Made by a program: the position numbers and the translations under genes
Part shown: positions 44,187 through 55,124 of the stretch, piece after piece
Layout: the number at the start of each line of letters is the position of its first letter
Numbering within the stretch: the stretch's first letter is position 1
Notes under the pieces: generated by a model
What the model was told of the DNA's origin: nothing
Databases searched by the model: none
Seen by the model: the letters and a program-made list of their open reading frames with translations, nothing else
Source of the DNA: Hypomyces perniciosus
Taxonomy: Eukaryota > Ascomycota > Sordariomycetes > Hypocreales > Hypocreaceae
Direction: 5' to 3'
NCBI GenBank assembly: GCA_008477525.1
Contig: SPDT01000003.1
Location: forward strand, 2,666,001-2,730,000
Length of the DNA: 64,000 nt

Positions 44187-45061
44187 TCACCTATCTGTCG
44201 CCTGCCAGGAGAGTACAAGAGCTGCCGCCAGGATAGCATCCGAAGTGTCGCGAGAGAAGGAGCTGATGGCATCACATAAGCCACTTATGGCGGCGCTGCT
44301 GTGCTTGAGGGCCATTCCACCGACCCGGGGACAGTTGTTGTAGAGGCCGATATGCGTAGCGGCGAGAGCAAGCAGCGCATGCATGACGTATGGCGTTGTA
44401 GCACCGATAGTAAGAAGGCTAGTACATGGAGTTAGTAGTAACGTTAAATAAGGAACCCGGTATAAATAAAACTTACGTGGGAATGTTGCTGACCCATAAG
44501 GCAAATTGACCTGTGTGGACAAGCCTGTGATATAAGGTTGCAATGTGATAGATGAGCCGTAACTCCTCGACTGAATATAAACGTGACATAGGAGGCACAT
44601 GAGCCTCCAGAAACTGGAAGGGGAAGACCCCAGTTCTCTGCCATCTATTAATGGCTGCCCTGATCTCGGGCGTCCACAGGAGATCGGGTTCATCTGCATT
44701 TGTTCGATCTGCATCCGAGAGCTTACTGTCATTATATGGACAGCGGACGTTATGCGTAGTGCATTTACCGCTAAAGGTTGGCAAAATAGGTTATCAGTCC
44801 ACTTCCGCCTGCGCCTAAAAAACTAGGTACTGACCACTGAGGAAAGGCCTCATCGCATCGCAAGTGTCGACGCTTACTGTGATACAGATTAAGTTGGAGA
44901 AGGTGCGGAGTGATTTGGACATGATATACCAGGTACCACAGCCGGTGCGTGACTTGACATGGCTGTGATAATTTGGTCAGCAAATGTTACATAGACATTT
45001 TGTGTTGAAGGAAAGAAGCAACTAACCTGCGGCGAGCACCACGACGAGTTGTGGTAGGCAT
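44187..45061 (-). CDS. Zn2Cys6 regulator, C-terminally truncated, ~211 aa
   Basis: Five exons: 45061-45027, 44962-44930, 44876-44835, 44770-44477 and 44418-44187. Together they give a canonical zinc cluster: CGTCKRRHLRC, then DEAFPQ, then CGKCTTHNVRC, that is C-x2-C-x6-C-x6-C-x2-C-x6-C. Two cysteine codons are each split by an intron (TG|T and TG|C), and exons 2 and 3 are only 33 and 42 nt. After the zinc cluster comes the start of the fungal regulator domain (IYHIATLYHRLV, MHALLALAATHIGL). The frame ends at ATDR after only 211 residues, where related UPC2-like factors continue much further, so the gene is truncated or another intron leads to debris. It should bind DNA. Confidence 0.75.
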
Positions 45062-45218
45062 GATGGCTCAATGAAACGGAGACTAACTGACAGTTGCTCT
45101 TGTTCTCAGTAGCTAGAGTGGTATTTGGGTCCTAGTTGGAGCTCAAATATTAGGCACTTTAACTACTGAGAACAGGAGCACCTATCAGTTAGTCGCTGTT
45201 CCATTGAACTATTATGCT
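45057..45218. repeat. Long inverted repeat overlapping the regulator's start
   Basis: The arms 45066-45120 and 45155-45209 are reverse complements over 55 bases with about ten differences, nearly all transitions, and pairing continues outward to about 45057 and 45218, across the start codon of the Zn2Cys6 gene. The loop is about 34 bases. TGTTCTCAGTAG/CTACTGAGAACA is the best-paired block. It is either a foldback transposon or an inverted duplication of this gene's 5' end. Confidence 0.85.
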
Positions 45219-46423
45219 CAGAACTAGCAAAAATATTTGAGTTAATATGTACATATGTGTGTATATACATATAAATTCCTTGTCATTCTTTTCATTCTTT
45301 TCTTTTAAATTTAGCTCTTATGAGCATTATACCCGCAATTTATTCTCTTAGTCTAAAAGTTGCCTTTTCTGCCTTCAATAACGGCAAAGTTGGGCCCTAA
45401 GCGCCAGATCCAATTTTGACAATGTGGACAGGATGGATACTTCGTCTTAACTGGCCAATTTAGTTATCAGCGGCGCGCCAAGCCAAAGGTGAGGTGAAAT
45501 TTTCATTAACTACTTTTAGACGCTGTCGGTCATTGGAAACGGATAGACGGTAAGTGGCAGAATTAGACTACAAGGTAAACTCAAAATAAACGGGTTAAAG
45601 AGAGCACACCCATATGATTCAATGACAAAGGGGATGGCATAAAGTGCTCCGTAAAAGTTATGGATAGTGAAGTACATCTTATTAGGCAGTTTTATAACCC
45701 GCAGTGTAAGTATTGGACCCATCGTACTGTTGTAACCACCTTGTGTTGTATCATTAGGGCCGCCCTGTGAACCGTAATCCGATGTTAGACCCTTTGTTGG
45801 ACTCTCTGGGTTAAAAAGCTGGGATTGAGGACCAAAGGCGATAGTTTACCGCACAATTGCTTGTAATGGCACGATTCACGATGATAGGCATGGGACAGCG
45901 AGTAGTCGTCGATGAAATTCCCTGATTTCCAATCTCAGCACAAGTCAGACCATTTGGGGGCTGCCTCATTCATAAGCCACTGTATCGTCTCAGTTTCCCA
46001 GTTGCTGGATGTCCGGTCGATTCTAGGGACTAGGGGTGAATAGCCGAGCGTCTATAGTGTGGGCCACATGTCTTTGTTTCTTGCCATACTGTTTTTAAAA
46101 CGGCTTGGCCTACATTGCGTTGCCTGGAGAGGGCTAGTCATTGTGTAGCTCTCGTGGAGGACACTACTAAAGAGACCGGACGAGATTGCTAGATGCTTAG
46201 ATCTGGTAGAGTGGTGGGACGTCCGCAGCGAACGCTTCTATCTAAGAGGATCGACTAGCGGGAGGCATAAAAGAAGCACTTAGACCAGGACAAAAAAGTG
46301 GAGGCATACAAGTCCAAGCAAGTGGGTACACGCAGTTGTCTTCGAAATTTGACCTGCGACTATAAACAGCCATTATTTTATTGTTCAGACCACCCAAGCA
46401 CGGCAGGGCCTTTGGTAAAATCG
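45219..46423. other. 1.2-kb gene-poor stretch
   Basis: No gene is supported. Open frames at 45516-45722 and 46242-46436 are short and have no recognisable features. Confidence 0.5.
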
Positions 46424-47848
46424 CTATCTCTGACACAGTTGAGAAATTGCTTTCCGCAACTTGTCCGAGATCTCAACTTCGTTTTCGGGTAGGAGAACAA
46501 TTGTATTTACACCAGACACCGTTGCCGAGTCCAAACACTCCTCTGGCATAAGAGGCCGCAGGTCAGTAGAGAACAATTTCATCTCATGGTCTCTCATTAA
46601 TCCCCGTGCCGTCTCCGCCACAGTGGTTGGATTGCTCGCATCGACTTGCTTGAATTCCTCAAAACGGCCTTCTCGAAACACCTTGAACATGATGTAAATA
46701 GAATGGGGCACTACTGTTTGTGCTTGGTCTTCCGATATGGGCGTAGTATCCACTGGATTCTCTACTGCCAATTCGTGGACTACGACCTCATCATCTTCCG
46801 TAGTAAGAGATAATACAGAAACAGCTTCTTCAGAGTAGTTCCTTGATCTCATTATGCTTTCTCCAAGGTTCAGCGGTCTTGCGGTCTCAGCGGTCTCAGC
46901 AGCCTCAGCGGTCTCAGCATCAGTATCTGATGATTCATATGCCGATAAGTAATCGGATAGCACTCCAGAGCTCGCGAAGAAGGCAAGGTACTGGGACCTC
47001 AGGACAAAAAATGGCGCAATATCTGGACCCTGGATATTGAATAGACTGAAATCAAAGTGTAGAATCTCTTTGGTGAGGAATGCCCGGTCCCGTTGATATG
47101 ACTCATGTTTTGGGCGGCCACATCGTCGCCGCAAGGCCTTGACATACTCCTCGGAAGACTTCTCGGCAGACCCGGTAGAGCTCCTCTCAACTAAGAAGTC
47201 CACTAGAGCAGTGCTTTGAAGCAGTCCTGTCGGCAGCTGGCGCTGACTGCTGGTCGGGGACGGGGGGTCAGTACGATGTTCGTTGTTGTGAGCGACTGTC
47301 GCCTGCGTTAGATATTCGATTTCAGGAGTCTGGAAGCCTAACTTCTGGGCGAACTTGGCGAATTGCAAGAGTGTTTCTTCGTGTGGTTTCTCTACCAAAT
47401 ACGTAGCGAGAAGTTTCCTGTATGTTCTCTCAGATGGTCGTGGCATTCGTTGAAAATTTTGCAAGACGAAAATCCACAACGACTCCATGGCATTTTTGAA
47501 ATTGAGGGCCACATCCTGTTCCACTTCTGGCTCTGCTCGTTGCCCCATCGGCATGAAACTGTCTCTGAGTGCCGTGCGAATGGTCTTGTTGCCAGGTGTG
47601 ATAATATGCTTCATGCTCGCGGCGCAAGTCTCGAGGAGGTGCACGTCGTGGAAGAACGTGTACAAAGAAGGGATCACGCAATCTACGGAAAGGATTTCGG
47701 CTTTCATTGCGACACGCTCCTCTTGGCTGAATGCTCTGAATATGCGACCTTGATTGATTATCTTTTCGATCTCCGCCGCATCCCGAGGGCAGAACTTCGG
47801 GCAGCGAAGCTCTAGAGCCTCGATGTCCTCGGCAGTTATCTTAGCCAT
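46424..47848 (-). CDS. DUF3723 protein, 5'-truncated, 474 aa
   Basis: The protein matches the fungal DUF3723 family: ITAEDIEALELRCP, EIEKIINQGRIFRAF, VDCVIPSLYTFFHDVHLLE, and the C-terminal MFKVFREGRFEEF ... NTIVLLPENE. Family members are usually longer at the N-terminus; upstream of the ATG at 47848 the frame stays open for some 25 codons (IIDWFK-like, ALQSKDA) and then meets a stop, so an upstream exon is missing or unrecognised. A short Glu/Thr/Ala repeat (AETAEAAETAETA) lies near residue 328. Function is unknown; DUF3723 genes are common in dispensable fungal regions. Confidence 0.75.
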   Translation of the reverse strand: MAKITAEDIEALELRCPKFCPRDAAEIEKIINQGRIFRAFSQEERVAMKAEILSVDCVIPSLYTFFHDVHLLETCAASMKHIITPGNKTIRTALRDSFMPMGQRAEPEVEQDVALNFKNAMESLWIFVLQNFQRMPRPSERTYRKLLATYLVEKPHEETLLQFAKFAQKLGFQTPEIEYLTQATVAHNNEHRTDPPSPTSSQRQLPTGLLQSTALVDFLVERSSTGSAEKSSEEYVKALRRRCGRPKHESYQRDRAFLTKEILHFDFSLFNIQGPDIAPFFVLRSQYLAFFASSGVLSDYLSAYESSDTDAETAEAAETAETARPLNLGESIMRSRNYSEEAVSVLSLTTEDDEVVVHELAVENPVDTTPISEDQAQTVVPHSIYIMFKVFREGRFEEFKQVDASNPTTVAETARGLMRDHEMKLFSTDLRPLMPEECLDSATVSGVNTIVLLPENEVEISDKLRKAISQLCQR

Positions 47849-48683
47849 AGCATCTTTGCTTTGTAAAGCTATCTTGAACCATATATCGATGATGTGAGCA
47901 AGATATGCTGCTGCCTCCTAGTGTCTGGTTACACCGCCGAACACGGGCTAAAAGGGGCGGTTGGGCCATTCACCTCATCGCATTTTGCGCTACAGAGCTT
48001 GTGGAGAGTGCTGATCCTCATGCCGTCCCGCAGACCAGGTACGCTTAACACGGGGTCAATGCCACCTTCAGCGTCTCGTTTCTTAACAGTGCTCGTATGC
48101 ATCTTCGCGCATGGTCGGAGGAAAGGTTGTGTTGGTGAGATTCCAATGCCAGATCGCCGAGCAATTTGCCTTTTCTATCTTCTTGGCGAATAGCCCAGTA
48201 GATAGAGGCATCCGAAGAACATCCTGTGTCTGCTGGACGCATCAGAGAGTGTATTTTGACAAGATAAAGCAATTAGTCAAAACAGGGAATACCATCCCGG
48301 TCCTCTACACCCGCAATTTGGGAATGTTCAGCGCTACTGTTTGACCAAATCAACCAAATTAAAAAAAAAAAAAAAAAAAACGAAAAAAAGCACTGTTATT
48401 ATAGGCTCGTTTAATTTTTGGCCAATAAGAAGATGGCTTTTGCTGCTTTTCACTTGATTTTTTTGATCAAAGGGCAGCGCTGGGAATCTTATACATACTA
48501 ATAATCTGTGGGGTAGTTGATCCACTTCTTGCCTTACCTTTTTCTGCCCCTTCCGCCTCCCTCTGTCTACTATCGTCCTTAGTCCGGCCGAATGAAGGTT
48601 CAAGTATTTGAGAAAACCGCTTGGCCTTGTTCTCTGCTACAGCTCAGGTTTCCTGTAGGGTGAGAAAGTGAGGTAGGTGCATA
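47849..48683. other. Intergenic with a 20-base A run
   Basis: No gene is supported. A run of about 20 A residues at 48361-48380 is followed by CGAAAAAAAG. The right end holds the presumed promoter of the ferric-reductase gene. Confidence 0.5.
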
Positions 48684-50508
48684 ATGATAAATCCAACGGA
48701 AATATATGCGATTTGTCTGTGCGGCATCTTGCTTGCGCTTTTCCTTATCAGAAACATTATCCCACATATCGTGACTTTCTCAAGGGCCTTAATAATTCTC
48801 CCTTCCAAGTCGTTAGGCTATCGATTTCTGATTAATCGCCATGCTCTAATCGGGCCCTGGACAATAGCCTTTGTTCTAGTTCATCTGATCTATCTCGGAG
48901 GCAACGTCGTCTGTCTTTTCTACGGGGTTGACTCGGTATCGCAAGCTGCCTCGCGAGCCGGGACCATGTCGCTTGTCAACATGGGTCCGCTATATCTCGC
49001 GACTCACTTGAGCTTCCTTGCCGACCTCTTCGGTCTGCCGCTAACGACAATTCGACAAATACATCGGTCTTGCGGAGTTATGGCAGTGAGCCATGTCATC
49101 TTTCACGGCGTGCTTGCTATGACGCAGCACGCCTTCAACGCTGCAGAGAAGCCTTCCACGGACTTTTATGCTATAGCGGTACGTACAACTTGGCTAATTT
49201 GAACCCTTTTGATGGATTGCGCATTTAATGGACACCTACGGAGTACAGGGGGCTGGAATGACGGTACTTCTCATCCTCTTATTCATTCCAATCCTACGAA
49301 GGCGCTGTTACGAGCTTTTTCTCCGCCTTCATCAGGCGCTAGCCGTAGCCGTTGTCTTTTGCACTGTAAATCATCTCAAGTCAATTCACGGCTATCGCTG
49401 GATCGCTCTTTATATCTTTGCAGGAGCCTTTTGCGCGTTGGGGTTTTTATACGCTGCATTCATTTTCTATCGGAATCGGAAATTAGGAGGTCCTTGCTCG
49501 CGCATCAAGATCACTCATAGCCATGGCATTATTGAAGCCACGATCTATGTGTCCCGATCCTTGGCAGTCGATGCGGGCCAGTACCTTAACCTATGGGTCC
49601 CATCTGTGTCTCTCCTATCAAGCCACCCGTTTGTTATAACCTCGTGGTCACCCGTTCCGCAAAGTGAAATTAAACTCTTCATAAAGCCACGAAGGGGCTT
49701 TACACGTAAGCTACTTCGCCATGCAGAGGCTAAGCCATCCCAACACGCAGCACCGAGGGCTTTCTTTAGTGGCCCTCATGGATATTGCGCACCTGTTTGG
49801 GAGTTCGACTGTGTTCTCCTCTTTGCAACAGGGTTTGGCATAGCGTCTATGCTCCCGTATCTGAGGAAGTTGGTTTACGGGCACAGAGGTCGCAACAGTC
49901 ATACCAAAAGAATTCACTTGGTATGGCAAGTATACGATCTTGGTAGGATGTACGCCAACCTCCCATTTGCCAGTTCTAATGCTCATAGATCTACGCCAAG
50001 CGGTCAAGCCAGCCATCGATAGCTTACTTCATGAGGATCACATGAGTGAAAGCTATGTGAGTTTGTTCCTGACAAGACTGGTTCATGTTAACTCATAAGA
50101 ATAGATGCTATACATATCTATCTATAACGGGGCCGACATGGAGAAAGAGAGCAGTCAAAATCACCGCTTTACCATATATCCCGGTAAACCCAACGTCGAC
50201 TTCATCGTCAAGAGCGAAGCGACTGGCAACGTCACGCAGTCAGCACCGAAGAAATTGTCGGTTATCCGGGAAGAGGAGTCCGCATCCCCAACAATGGTGA
50301 AAGAGAAAGACTGTAATGCGTTCGTAGGTCGGAATAGTGATAGAACGCTGGTCCTTGGTGAGTGGCCCTGGTCATATTAATTGCTTATTCATGATGGCTT
50401 ATTCTTATAGTTTCTGCTGAGGGAGTGATGAGAGACAATCTGCGTCGGGTAGTTCGCAGTTATTTGCAGCGGGGATTTAAGTTGGAGGAATTAGATTACC
50501 AACCATAG
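48684..50508 (+). CDS. Ferric reductase-like transmembrane oxidoreductase (FRE), ~535 aa
   Basis: Five exons, 48684-49178, 49249-49942, 49989-50056, 50105-50357 and 50411-50508, total 536 codons and join in phase. The membrane domain has RHALIGPWTIAFVLVHLIYL, HRSCGVMAVSHVIFHG and RLHQALAVAVVF, which supply the haem histidines. FAD binding is shown by HPFVITSW, NAD(P)H binding by LFATGFGIASMLPYL, and the end LEELDYQP is typical of the family. The enzyme moves electrons from cytosolic NADPH through FAD and haem to extracellular Fe(III) or Cu(II). The gene is intact. It is short for a fungal FRE (often 580-700 aa), mainly because the loop near residue 450 is compact. Iron-responsive control is likely but no site was recognised. 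Confidence 0.9.
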
Positions 50509-50608
50509 CTCAATGCAGATAGAGTCAATCCACTTCACTTAATTAATCATCAATTTTCTTCTAGTACGTCATTACCCTATATCGGGCATGTTTACTGCTC
50601 TTCAAACG

Positions 50609-51034
50609 TCATAAGAGGAAAATTGCTTCGTGATTACTTGGAACGTTAGCGCATCGGAGCAGATCATCTTCCAGCTCCCATGTCGGGCAATCGCGGCCCT
50701 TCCACTTAATCCCCAGGAATACATTGCCCGTTGCGGACTGATATTCACCAATGACCGCTTCGATTTCGAACTGCAGTTGGTCTTCAACAATACGAGGACC
50801 CTGTTGGATACCCTGCCATATTTTGAGGCCTTGTCCATCATCGAAAACCCACAACAAGCTTTCTGCCTCGGGCCAGTCCCATAGTAGCCTGTCCATGTTG
50901 GCTGCCCTAACCCCGTGGATAATCCACGGCGATATCTTGATCGAAAACAGCACTTCGATTACAGTGACCTGAGGTGACCAAGCCGCTTGAACTAGGTATC
51001 CTCGGTAGGAATTTTCAGGCTTGATGATTTCCAT
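50609..51034 (-). CDS. Small protein with chromodomain-like C-terminus, ~141 aa
   Basis: From the ATG at 51034 (MEIIKPENSYRGY) the frame runs 141 residues. Near the C-terminus FEIEAVIGEYQSATGNVFLGIKWKGRDCPTWELEDDL follows the chromodomain pattern: an aromatic/acidic start, then a strand with the K-W-K-G core, then T-W-E (shown here with its central residues only in mind: IKWKGRD and TWELEDDL). Chromodomains bind methylated lysine on histones or occur at the ends of LTR-retrotransposon integrases. No integrase motif is nearby, so a stand-alone protein is more likely. A longer start at 51187 is possible but less protein-like. Confidence 0.5.
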   Translation of the reverse strand: MEIIKPENSYRGYLVQAAWSPQVTVIEVLFSIKISPWIIHGVRAANMDRLLWDWPEAESLLWVFDDGQGLKIWQGIQQGPRIVEDQLQFEIEAVIGEYQSATGNVFLGIKWKGRDCPTWELEDDLLRCANVPSNHEAIFLL

Positions 51035-52529
51035 TTTCGAAATAATTAAATATTGATATTCTACGTCCTTTTGGGTACAGTGGATTTTGGAGCAGGCCGC
51101 TGCGAAACTAGAATTTGCGTAATTATACCCTTGTCTGGATGGTGTGATGCACAAGATGAATGACCTAAAACAGGTTCTTTCTTGCAACAGTTCTAGTTCC
51201 TCCCGACTCTTGCGTGGAAGGGTGTACTGTATATATATAAGATATGTATCAGTGAAGATATTAATGGCAGCAAGACAGAGATTATGAGTGTCAAGTAGAT
51301 GTTATGCTACACAGACGCAGCAAGTTGTGGACAAAAGAACAACTTGCCTGTTGATTCCATACATAACTGTCTACGGACAGTAACGATTAATATTTTAGGA
51401 AAATATATAATGGAACGTTTGCAAAACTTACACAGCTGGACAAACTCGTATTGCATACAGAAGTAATGGATTCACATCAGACAAAAACAAATGACCATTG
51501 CAAACATTTTCCTAGTCATAACTCAGTGTAAAATTCTCACAATCTCTAGTATTGCTCAGAACTAAAATAGTATTAGACCTTTAGTTGAACATCGTTCCAT
51601 ATACAACACGACCTTGCTGAACACGATTGTGGGCTCAGCTGGACAAAGACATCCTGCATCTGCTACTGGCCCGAGCATATCTGTCATGAACGTATCACCG
51701 GAAACCCCCCTTCCGACCATCGACAACTCATCAGCCCAACAGGGTCAATCTCTCGGGCTGCTTGTAATTCTTTTCTTCCTACTTGTAGCCATGTTGAGTT
51801 GAAAGCACGTGTTTCCAAAGGTAATGTCCTTTTTGTTAGACGCTAGCTTCTGCGGCTGGGTTAATTAACCATTACAAACAGATGTCGTAGATCTTGGTAT
51901 GATAGATGCGAAGAAGCGCCTTATTTCTCTAGCCAGATGTAAGATGATGAATGGAGGAGGAGCAGATAGCTAATACGTGAGATGGAAATTTTAGGTGACC
52001 CTGTCGATATTCGCCTAGACGCGCCAATCGTTTACAGCCAGGACAGAAGTACCTAATGACTTCACCTCAGGCATGTTCTTAGGCGATAAAATGTTTCTGT
52101 CCTAATGCAGCATAGTATATAATCAGGCTATATATAGATAGGTAGGCAAGTTGGATGAATACTTGGAAATTCTTCAACGTGACTTGACATATATGCCGCA
52201 CCGTGACCAACTGATAGGGATTGGAACACCGACATGCAATTACCATGCAACTACGGAGTACTTTGTATAAATGTAAAAAAAACCAGTCTATTGCAGCTAG
52301 TAAATTCAAGACAGGAATTACTACCAATCAGGAAAAAGGTCCCTAGGACTCCTCTTTCGCACAAGAATGTTTAGTCTGGTGAGTGCCTGCCCAATCCTAG
52401 TTGCTGTCACTCAGTAATAGCACTGCTATATGAAATGTAAATTCTGAATCCTTAGTAAGCTTTAGGTCTATTAGTGGAAATGGCCACCTACTTCCAATCA
52501 TTCATGGAGCAATCATTCATGGAGCAATA
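51035..52529. other. 1.5-kb largely non-coding stretch
   Basis: Only the small frame at 51614-51802 looks possibly coding. One copy of TACGGAGTA lies at 52252-52260. The remainder is AT-rich with no signal. Confidence 0.5.
51614..51802 (+). CDS. Possible small tail-anchored protein, 62 aa
   Basis: A 62-residue frame whose last 16 residues are hydrophobic (LGLLVILFFLLVAMLS) after a Ser/Pro/Gln-rich soluble part. That is the shape of a tail-anchored membrane protein, but such short frames arise by chance, and a donor-like AGGTAATG follows shortly after, so it may be an exon of something else. Confidence 0.25.
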   Translation: MLNTIVGSAGQRHPASATGPSISVMNVSPETPLPTIDNSSAQQGQSLGLLVILFFLLVAMLS

Positions 52530-53045
52530 TCACGACTCTCCCATACGCTGCCTCTTGAACGACCCTTCAGATTCTGGCCCGCTCTCACTCTTCTTTGGCG
52601 ACTCCGTATCTTCAATGTGGCCCACTGAAGTATGAGAAGCAGGTGAAGTGAAGTTCGAGGAAGTACAGCTGAGCATCAGCTCTGGTGGCCACGGTGTCTG
52701 TGGCCGAGGTGGGGGCGCTGTCGGGGCAAAGACATTATACACCGCAGGAGTGGGGTTCCTATGGCGTTGCAGGTCATTCTCAAGCGAACTGATCAGGCCC
52801 CGTAGTCCTTCAATGACACGGTCTTGCGTTTCTCGGCTTGCCGCAATTGCATTCCTCTGACTTTCGACGTCTTGTATTCTTTGTCTTAGTTCGTCGCATT
52901 CTAAGGTCTTTCTTTCCACCAGGCCACGCCACTGTTCAATGGAAAGGCTGTACTCGTGAAAAAATCTGGCGAACCAGCTTGCCGCATGCGAGTTTGGTGA
53001 AGCCATTACGGTTTGTGTTTTAAGCTGGCTTGGTACAGCTTGCAT
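52530..53045 (-). CDS. Coiled-coil protein of unknown function, ~158-171 aa
   Basis: Single exon. A heptad-like helical segment with KTLECDELRQRIQDVESQR and LRGLISSLENDLQRHR occupies about residues 45-95, followed by a proline-rich linker (FAPTAPPPRPQTPWPPE) and a Ser/Glu-rich tail with KRQRM. The ATG at 53006 (MASPNSHAA) is likelier than the first ATG at 53045. The layout recalls a dimerising fungal nuclear protein. No family recognised. Confidence 0.55.
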   Translation of the reverse strand: MQAVPSQLKTQTVMASPNSHAASWFARFFHEYSLSIEQWRGLVERKTLECDELRQRIQDVESQRNAIAASRETQDRVIEGLRGLISSLENDLQRHRNPTPAVYNVFAPTAPPPRPQTPWPPELMLSCTSSNFTSPASHTSVGHIEDTESPKKSESGPESEGSFKRQRMGES

Positions 53046-53432
53046 GGGCAGTCCTACCCGATATATGTTTCAAGTGGCCTGTAGGCACCATAATTATGTA
53101 ATCACCAAGATAGACGACAGTTCTAGGAGCACTCCAGCATAAAGTCCACAATCGTCCTCGCTGGAATGGTATTCTATACTGCATACCTAGCAGCTGTAGA
53201 GGGAAACCGGTTCAGTTGCCCAAACATCAATCTCATTCGACGGCTCGAGTGGGTGGGTGTGATACTATGCCGCACAACTGTATGTCTTGGCAAAATTCAT
53301 GCTTGCAAGGCTGTAGGCACAGAGCAGTAAGGTCCCGACTTTAGGGAAACCGGATTAACAAGATAGACATGTGCTTGCAGCAACAGATTAAATAAATTAC
53401 GTCTAGTAGATTGGTATGTAACCATAAGACTT

Positions 53433-53843
53433 CTATCCTGTATCCCACATCACCGTCTTTATCTTTGCTGCTAAATGAAAGTCGTTTTCCGGTTCCCATA
53501 CTTGATTTAATTGCTCAATTCTCATGTTACATTGTTGAACAGCTAACAACAGCCCGTCACAGTGCGTTTGGATCAGTGGAACGAGAGATGTAAGCACTTC
53601 GTTGGACAAGTATTGGAAGTGAGCAAGGTCTAATCGAATCCACCCTACTTCTCGAGTCATGTTCACAACATGATTCTGAAAGACGCCGTCCGTTTGCCTA
53701 ATTTTCTTCTGCTTATTCTCTTGGTGAAGAGGGGAGTGCTCTCTGTTGGTCACTGGAGAATTGTAGTGACCCTGATCTTGGCGCCGACTCTTCTCTCGTC
53801 TTAGCCAAAATAGAATGCGTTTTTTTAGACGTGACTTTCTCAT
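53433..53843 (-). CDS. Small basic protein, 136 aa, unknown
   Basis: The frame begins with a very basic segment (RKSRLKKRILFWLRREKSRR), followed by a polar middle and a helical C-terminal half containing YLSNEVLTSLVPLIQTHCDG. No family recognised. The basic start could bind nucleic acid or target an organelle. It is on the same strand as the coiled-coil gene to its left. Confidence 0.4.
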   Translation of the reverse strand: MRKSRLKKRILFWLRREKSRRQDQGHYNSPVTNREHSPLHQENKQKKIRQTDGVFQNHVVNMTREVGWIRLDLAHFQYLSNEVLTSLVPLIQTHCDGLLLAVQQCNMRIEQLNQVWEPENDFHLAAKIKTVMWDTG

Positions 53844-54499
53844 GCTATTTCGTCTTCATGGTCCCGTGGATCATATGATGCATGTGCCTACAGGATAAAT
53901 AGCTTATATCACAGCGGAGGTGCGCGAGGTTCGGTGTCCGCACTTTTTAGCAAACTTCATCGTAGGCAAAAGGCGGACAACCGGATAGAGATCAGATCTG
54001 GACAAAATTACAGCGAAGCAGGAATCTGAGGTAAATTTTCAGAACAGTTATTGACGGCCGCTCGCACGTTGACAGTCCATGAAGCACGGAGGTGCTACTG
54101 CGCTCAATTGGTTAGTTCGTCCCTAGTTACGCGCAATTTCGGAAAGGTGCTAGACAAACACAGGTCTCCTGTTCTGGTCAGACATATGCCGTAATTAATG
54201 AGTACGCTCGAGACCACTCCATGCTGGCCAGCCTACACATCGCTACCACGATACTTAGCACCGGGGGTCTGGCTGCGTTAAGCGCCTGGAAAGAAAGACT
54301 GCGATTGAAGGCATGAGACTCATAGTGGCCTACCCTGAATAGGCGAGGAGTCATAACATCTTCCCAATGTCCAGTTTTCATTCTGACCTTGAATCGAATT
54401 TAGCCAAAAATCACCTTTCATGGCAACAACTCCATCCCCTGATAAAGTACTTAACCCCGCCTCATCCTGCATGAAATCCATTGCCTTGACCAAACAAAG
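53844..54499. other. Intergenic, between divergent genes
   Basis: No supported gene. It separates the basic minus-strand protein from the plus-strand membrane protein at 54500. Confidence 0.4.
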
Positions 54500-55124
54500 A
54501 TGACCAGTCCCACCAGTCGCCAGCGGAAAAACACAGCTCAGTCTCAGCGCAGCCAAGATGAAGCGCAGTACCAACAACTTCTGGACAAATACGCAGAGAT
54601 GCTGGAAACCAACAGAGGGGACTCGGGAACACAACCATTATTCTTAACAACCCTTCTGTCCTGGCTTTTCCTGAGGAATAATGTTTCGTTATCTCGGGTG
54701 TATGCTCATTTCCGCCGGTCATATGTTCTCATAACGGCGGGCTCAGCGATGAAGGCTGCCATAAAGTTGGCCAAAAGCGCACCAGCCTTTTCGTGCGCTT
54801 TTCTCCTCGGTCTTATCTTAGTAGCTGCATTCTCATGGCTTTTGTGGTTCCTGAAGCGTAACTGCATCTGGATGATCTACCGTATCCTGTTGTAGGTGAG
54901 GAGTGAGGGTCAGACTGAAGCATATACTGATGACAGCTTATAGTCCATTGCTATTGAATTCAGTCATCACGATGATTCCAATCAATATTCCCACCATCTA
55001 TGACGCCCGGTTGTCTGCAGCTCTTACTGCCACACTTTTCATTGCCGGATTATTGTTCACGTTCCATATTCATAGGACGTCGTCCATTCCAACTCTTCGG
55101 AAGTTGGTGAGAAGAAGGGAATAA
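54500..55124 (+). CDS. Small membrane protein, ~189 aa
   Basis: Two exons, 54500-54881 and 54937-55124, joined over a 55-bp intron with donor GTATCC, give 189 residues. A polar, Gln/Ser-rich start is followed by at least three hydrophobic segments: LTTLLSWLFL, FSCAFLLGLILVAAFSWLLW and LTATLFIAGLLFTFHI. The C-terminus is basic (LRKLVRRRE). No family recognised; the splice join (IY-PYSPLLLN) is my choice because it keeps the frame open. Confidence 0.45.

Noticed and set aside
47849..47935. Upstream exon for DUF3723
   Set aside because: The frame is open for about 25 codons, but no ATG or supported splice site could be fixed.
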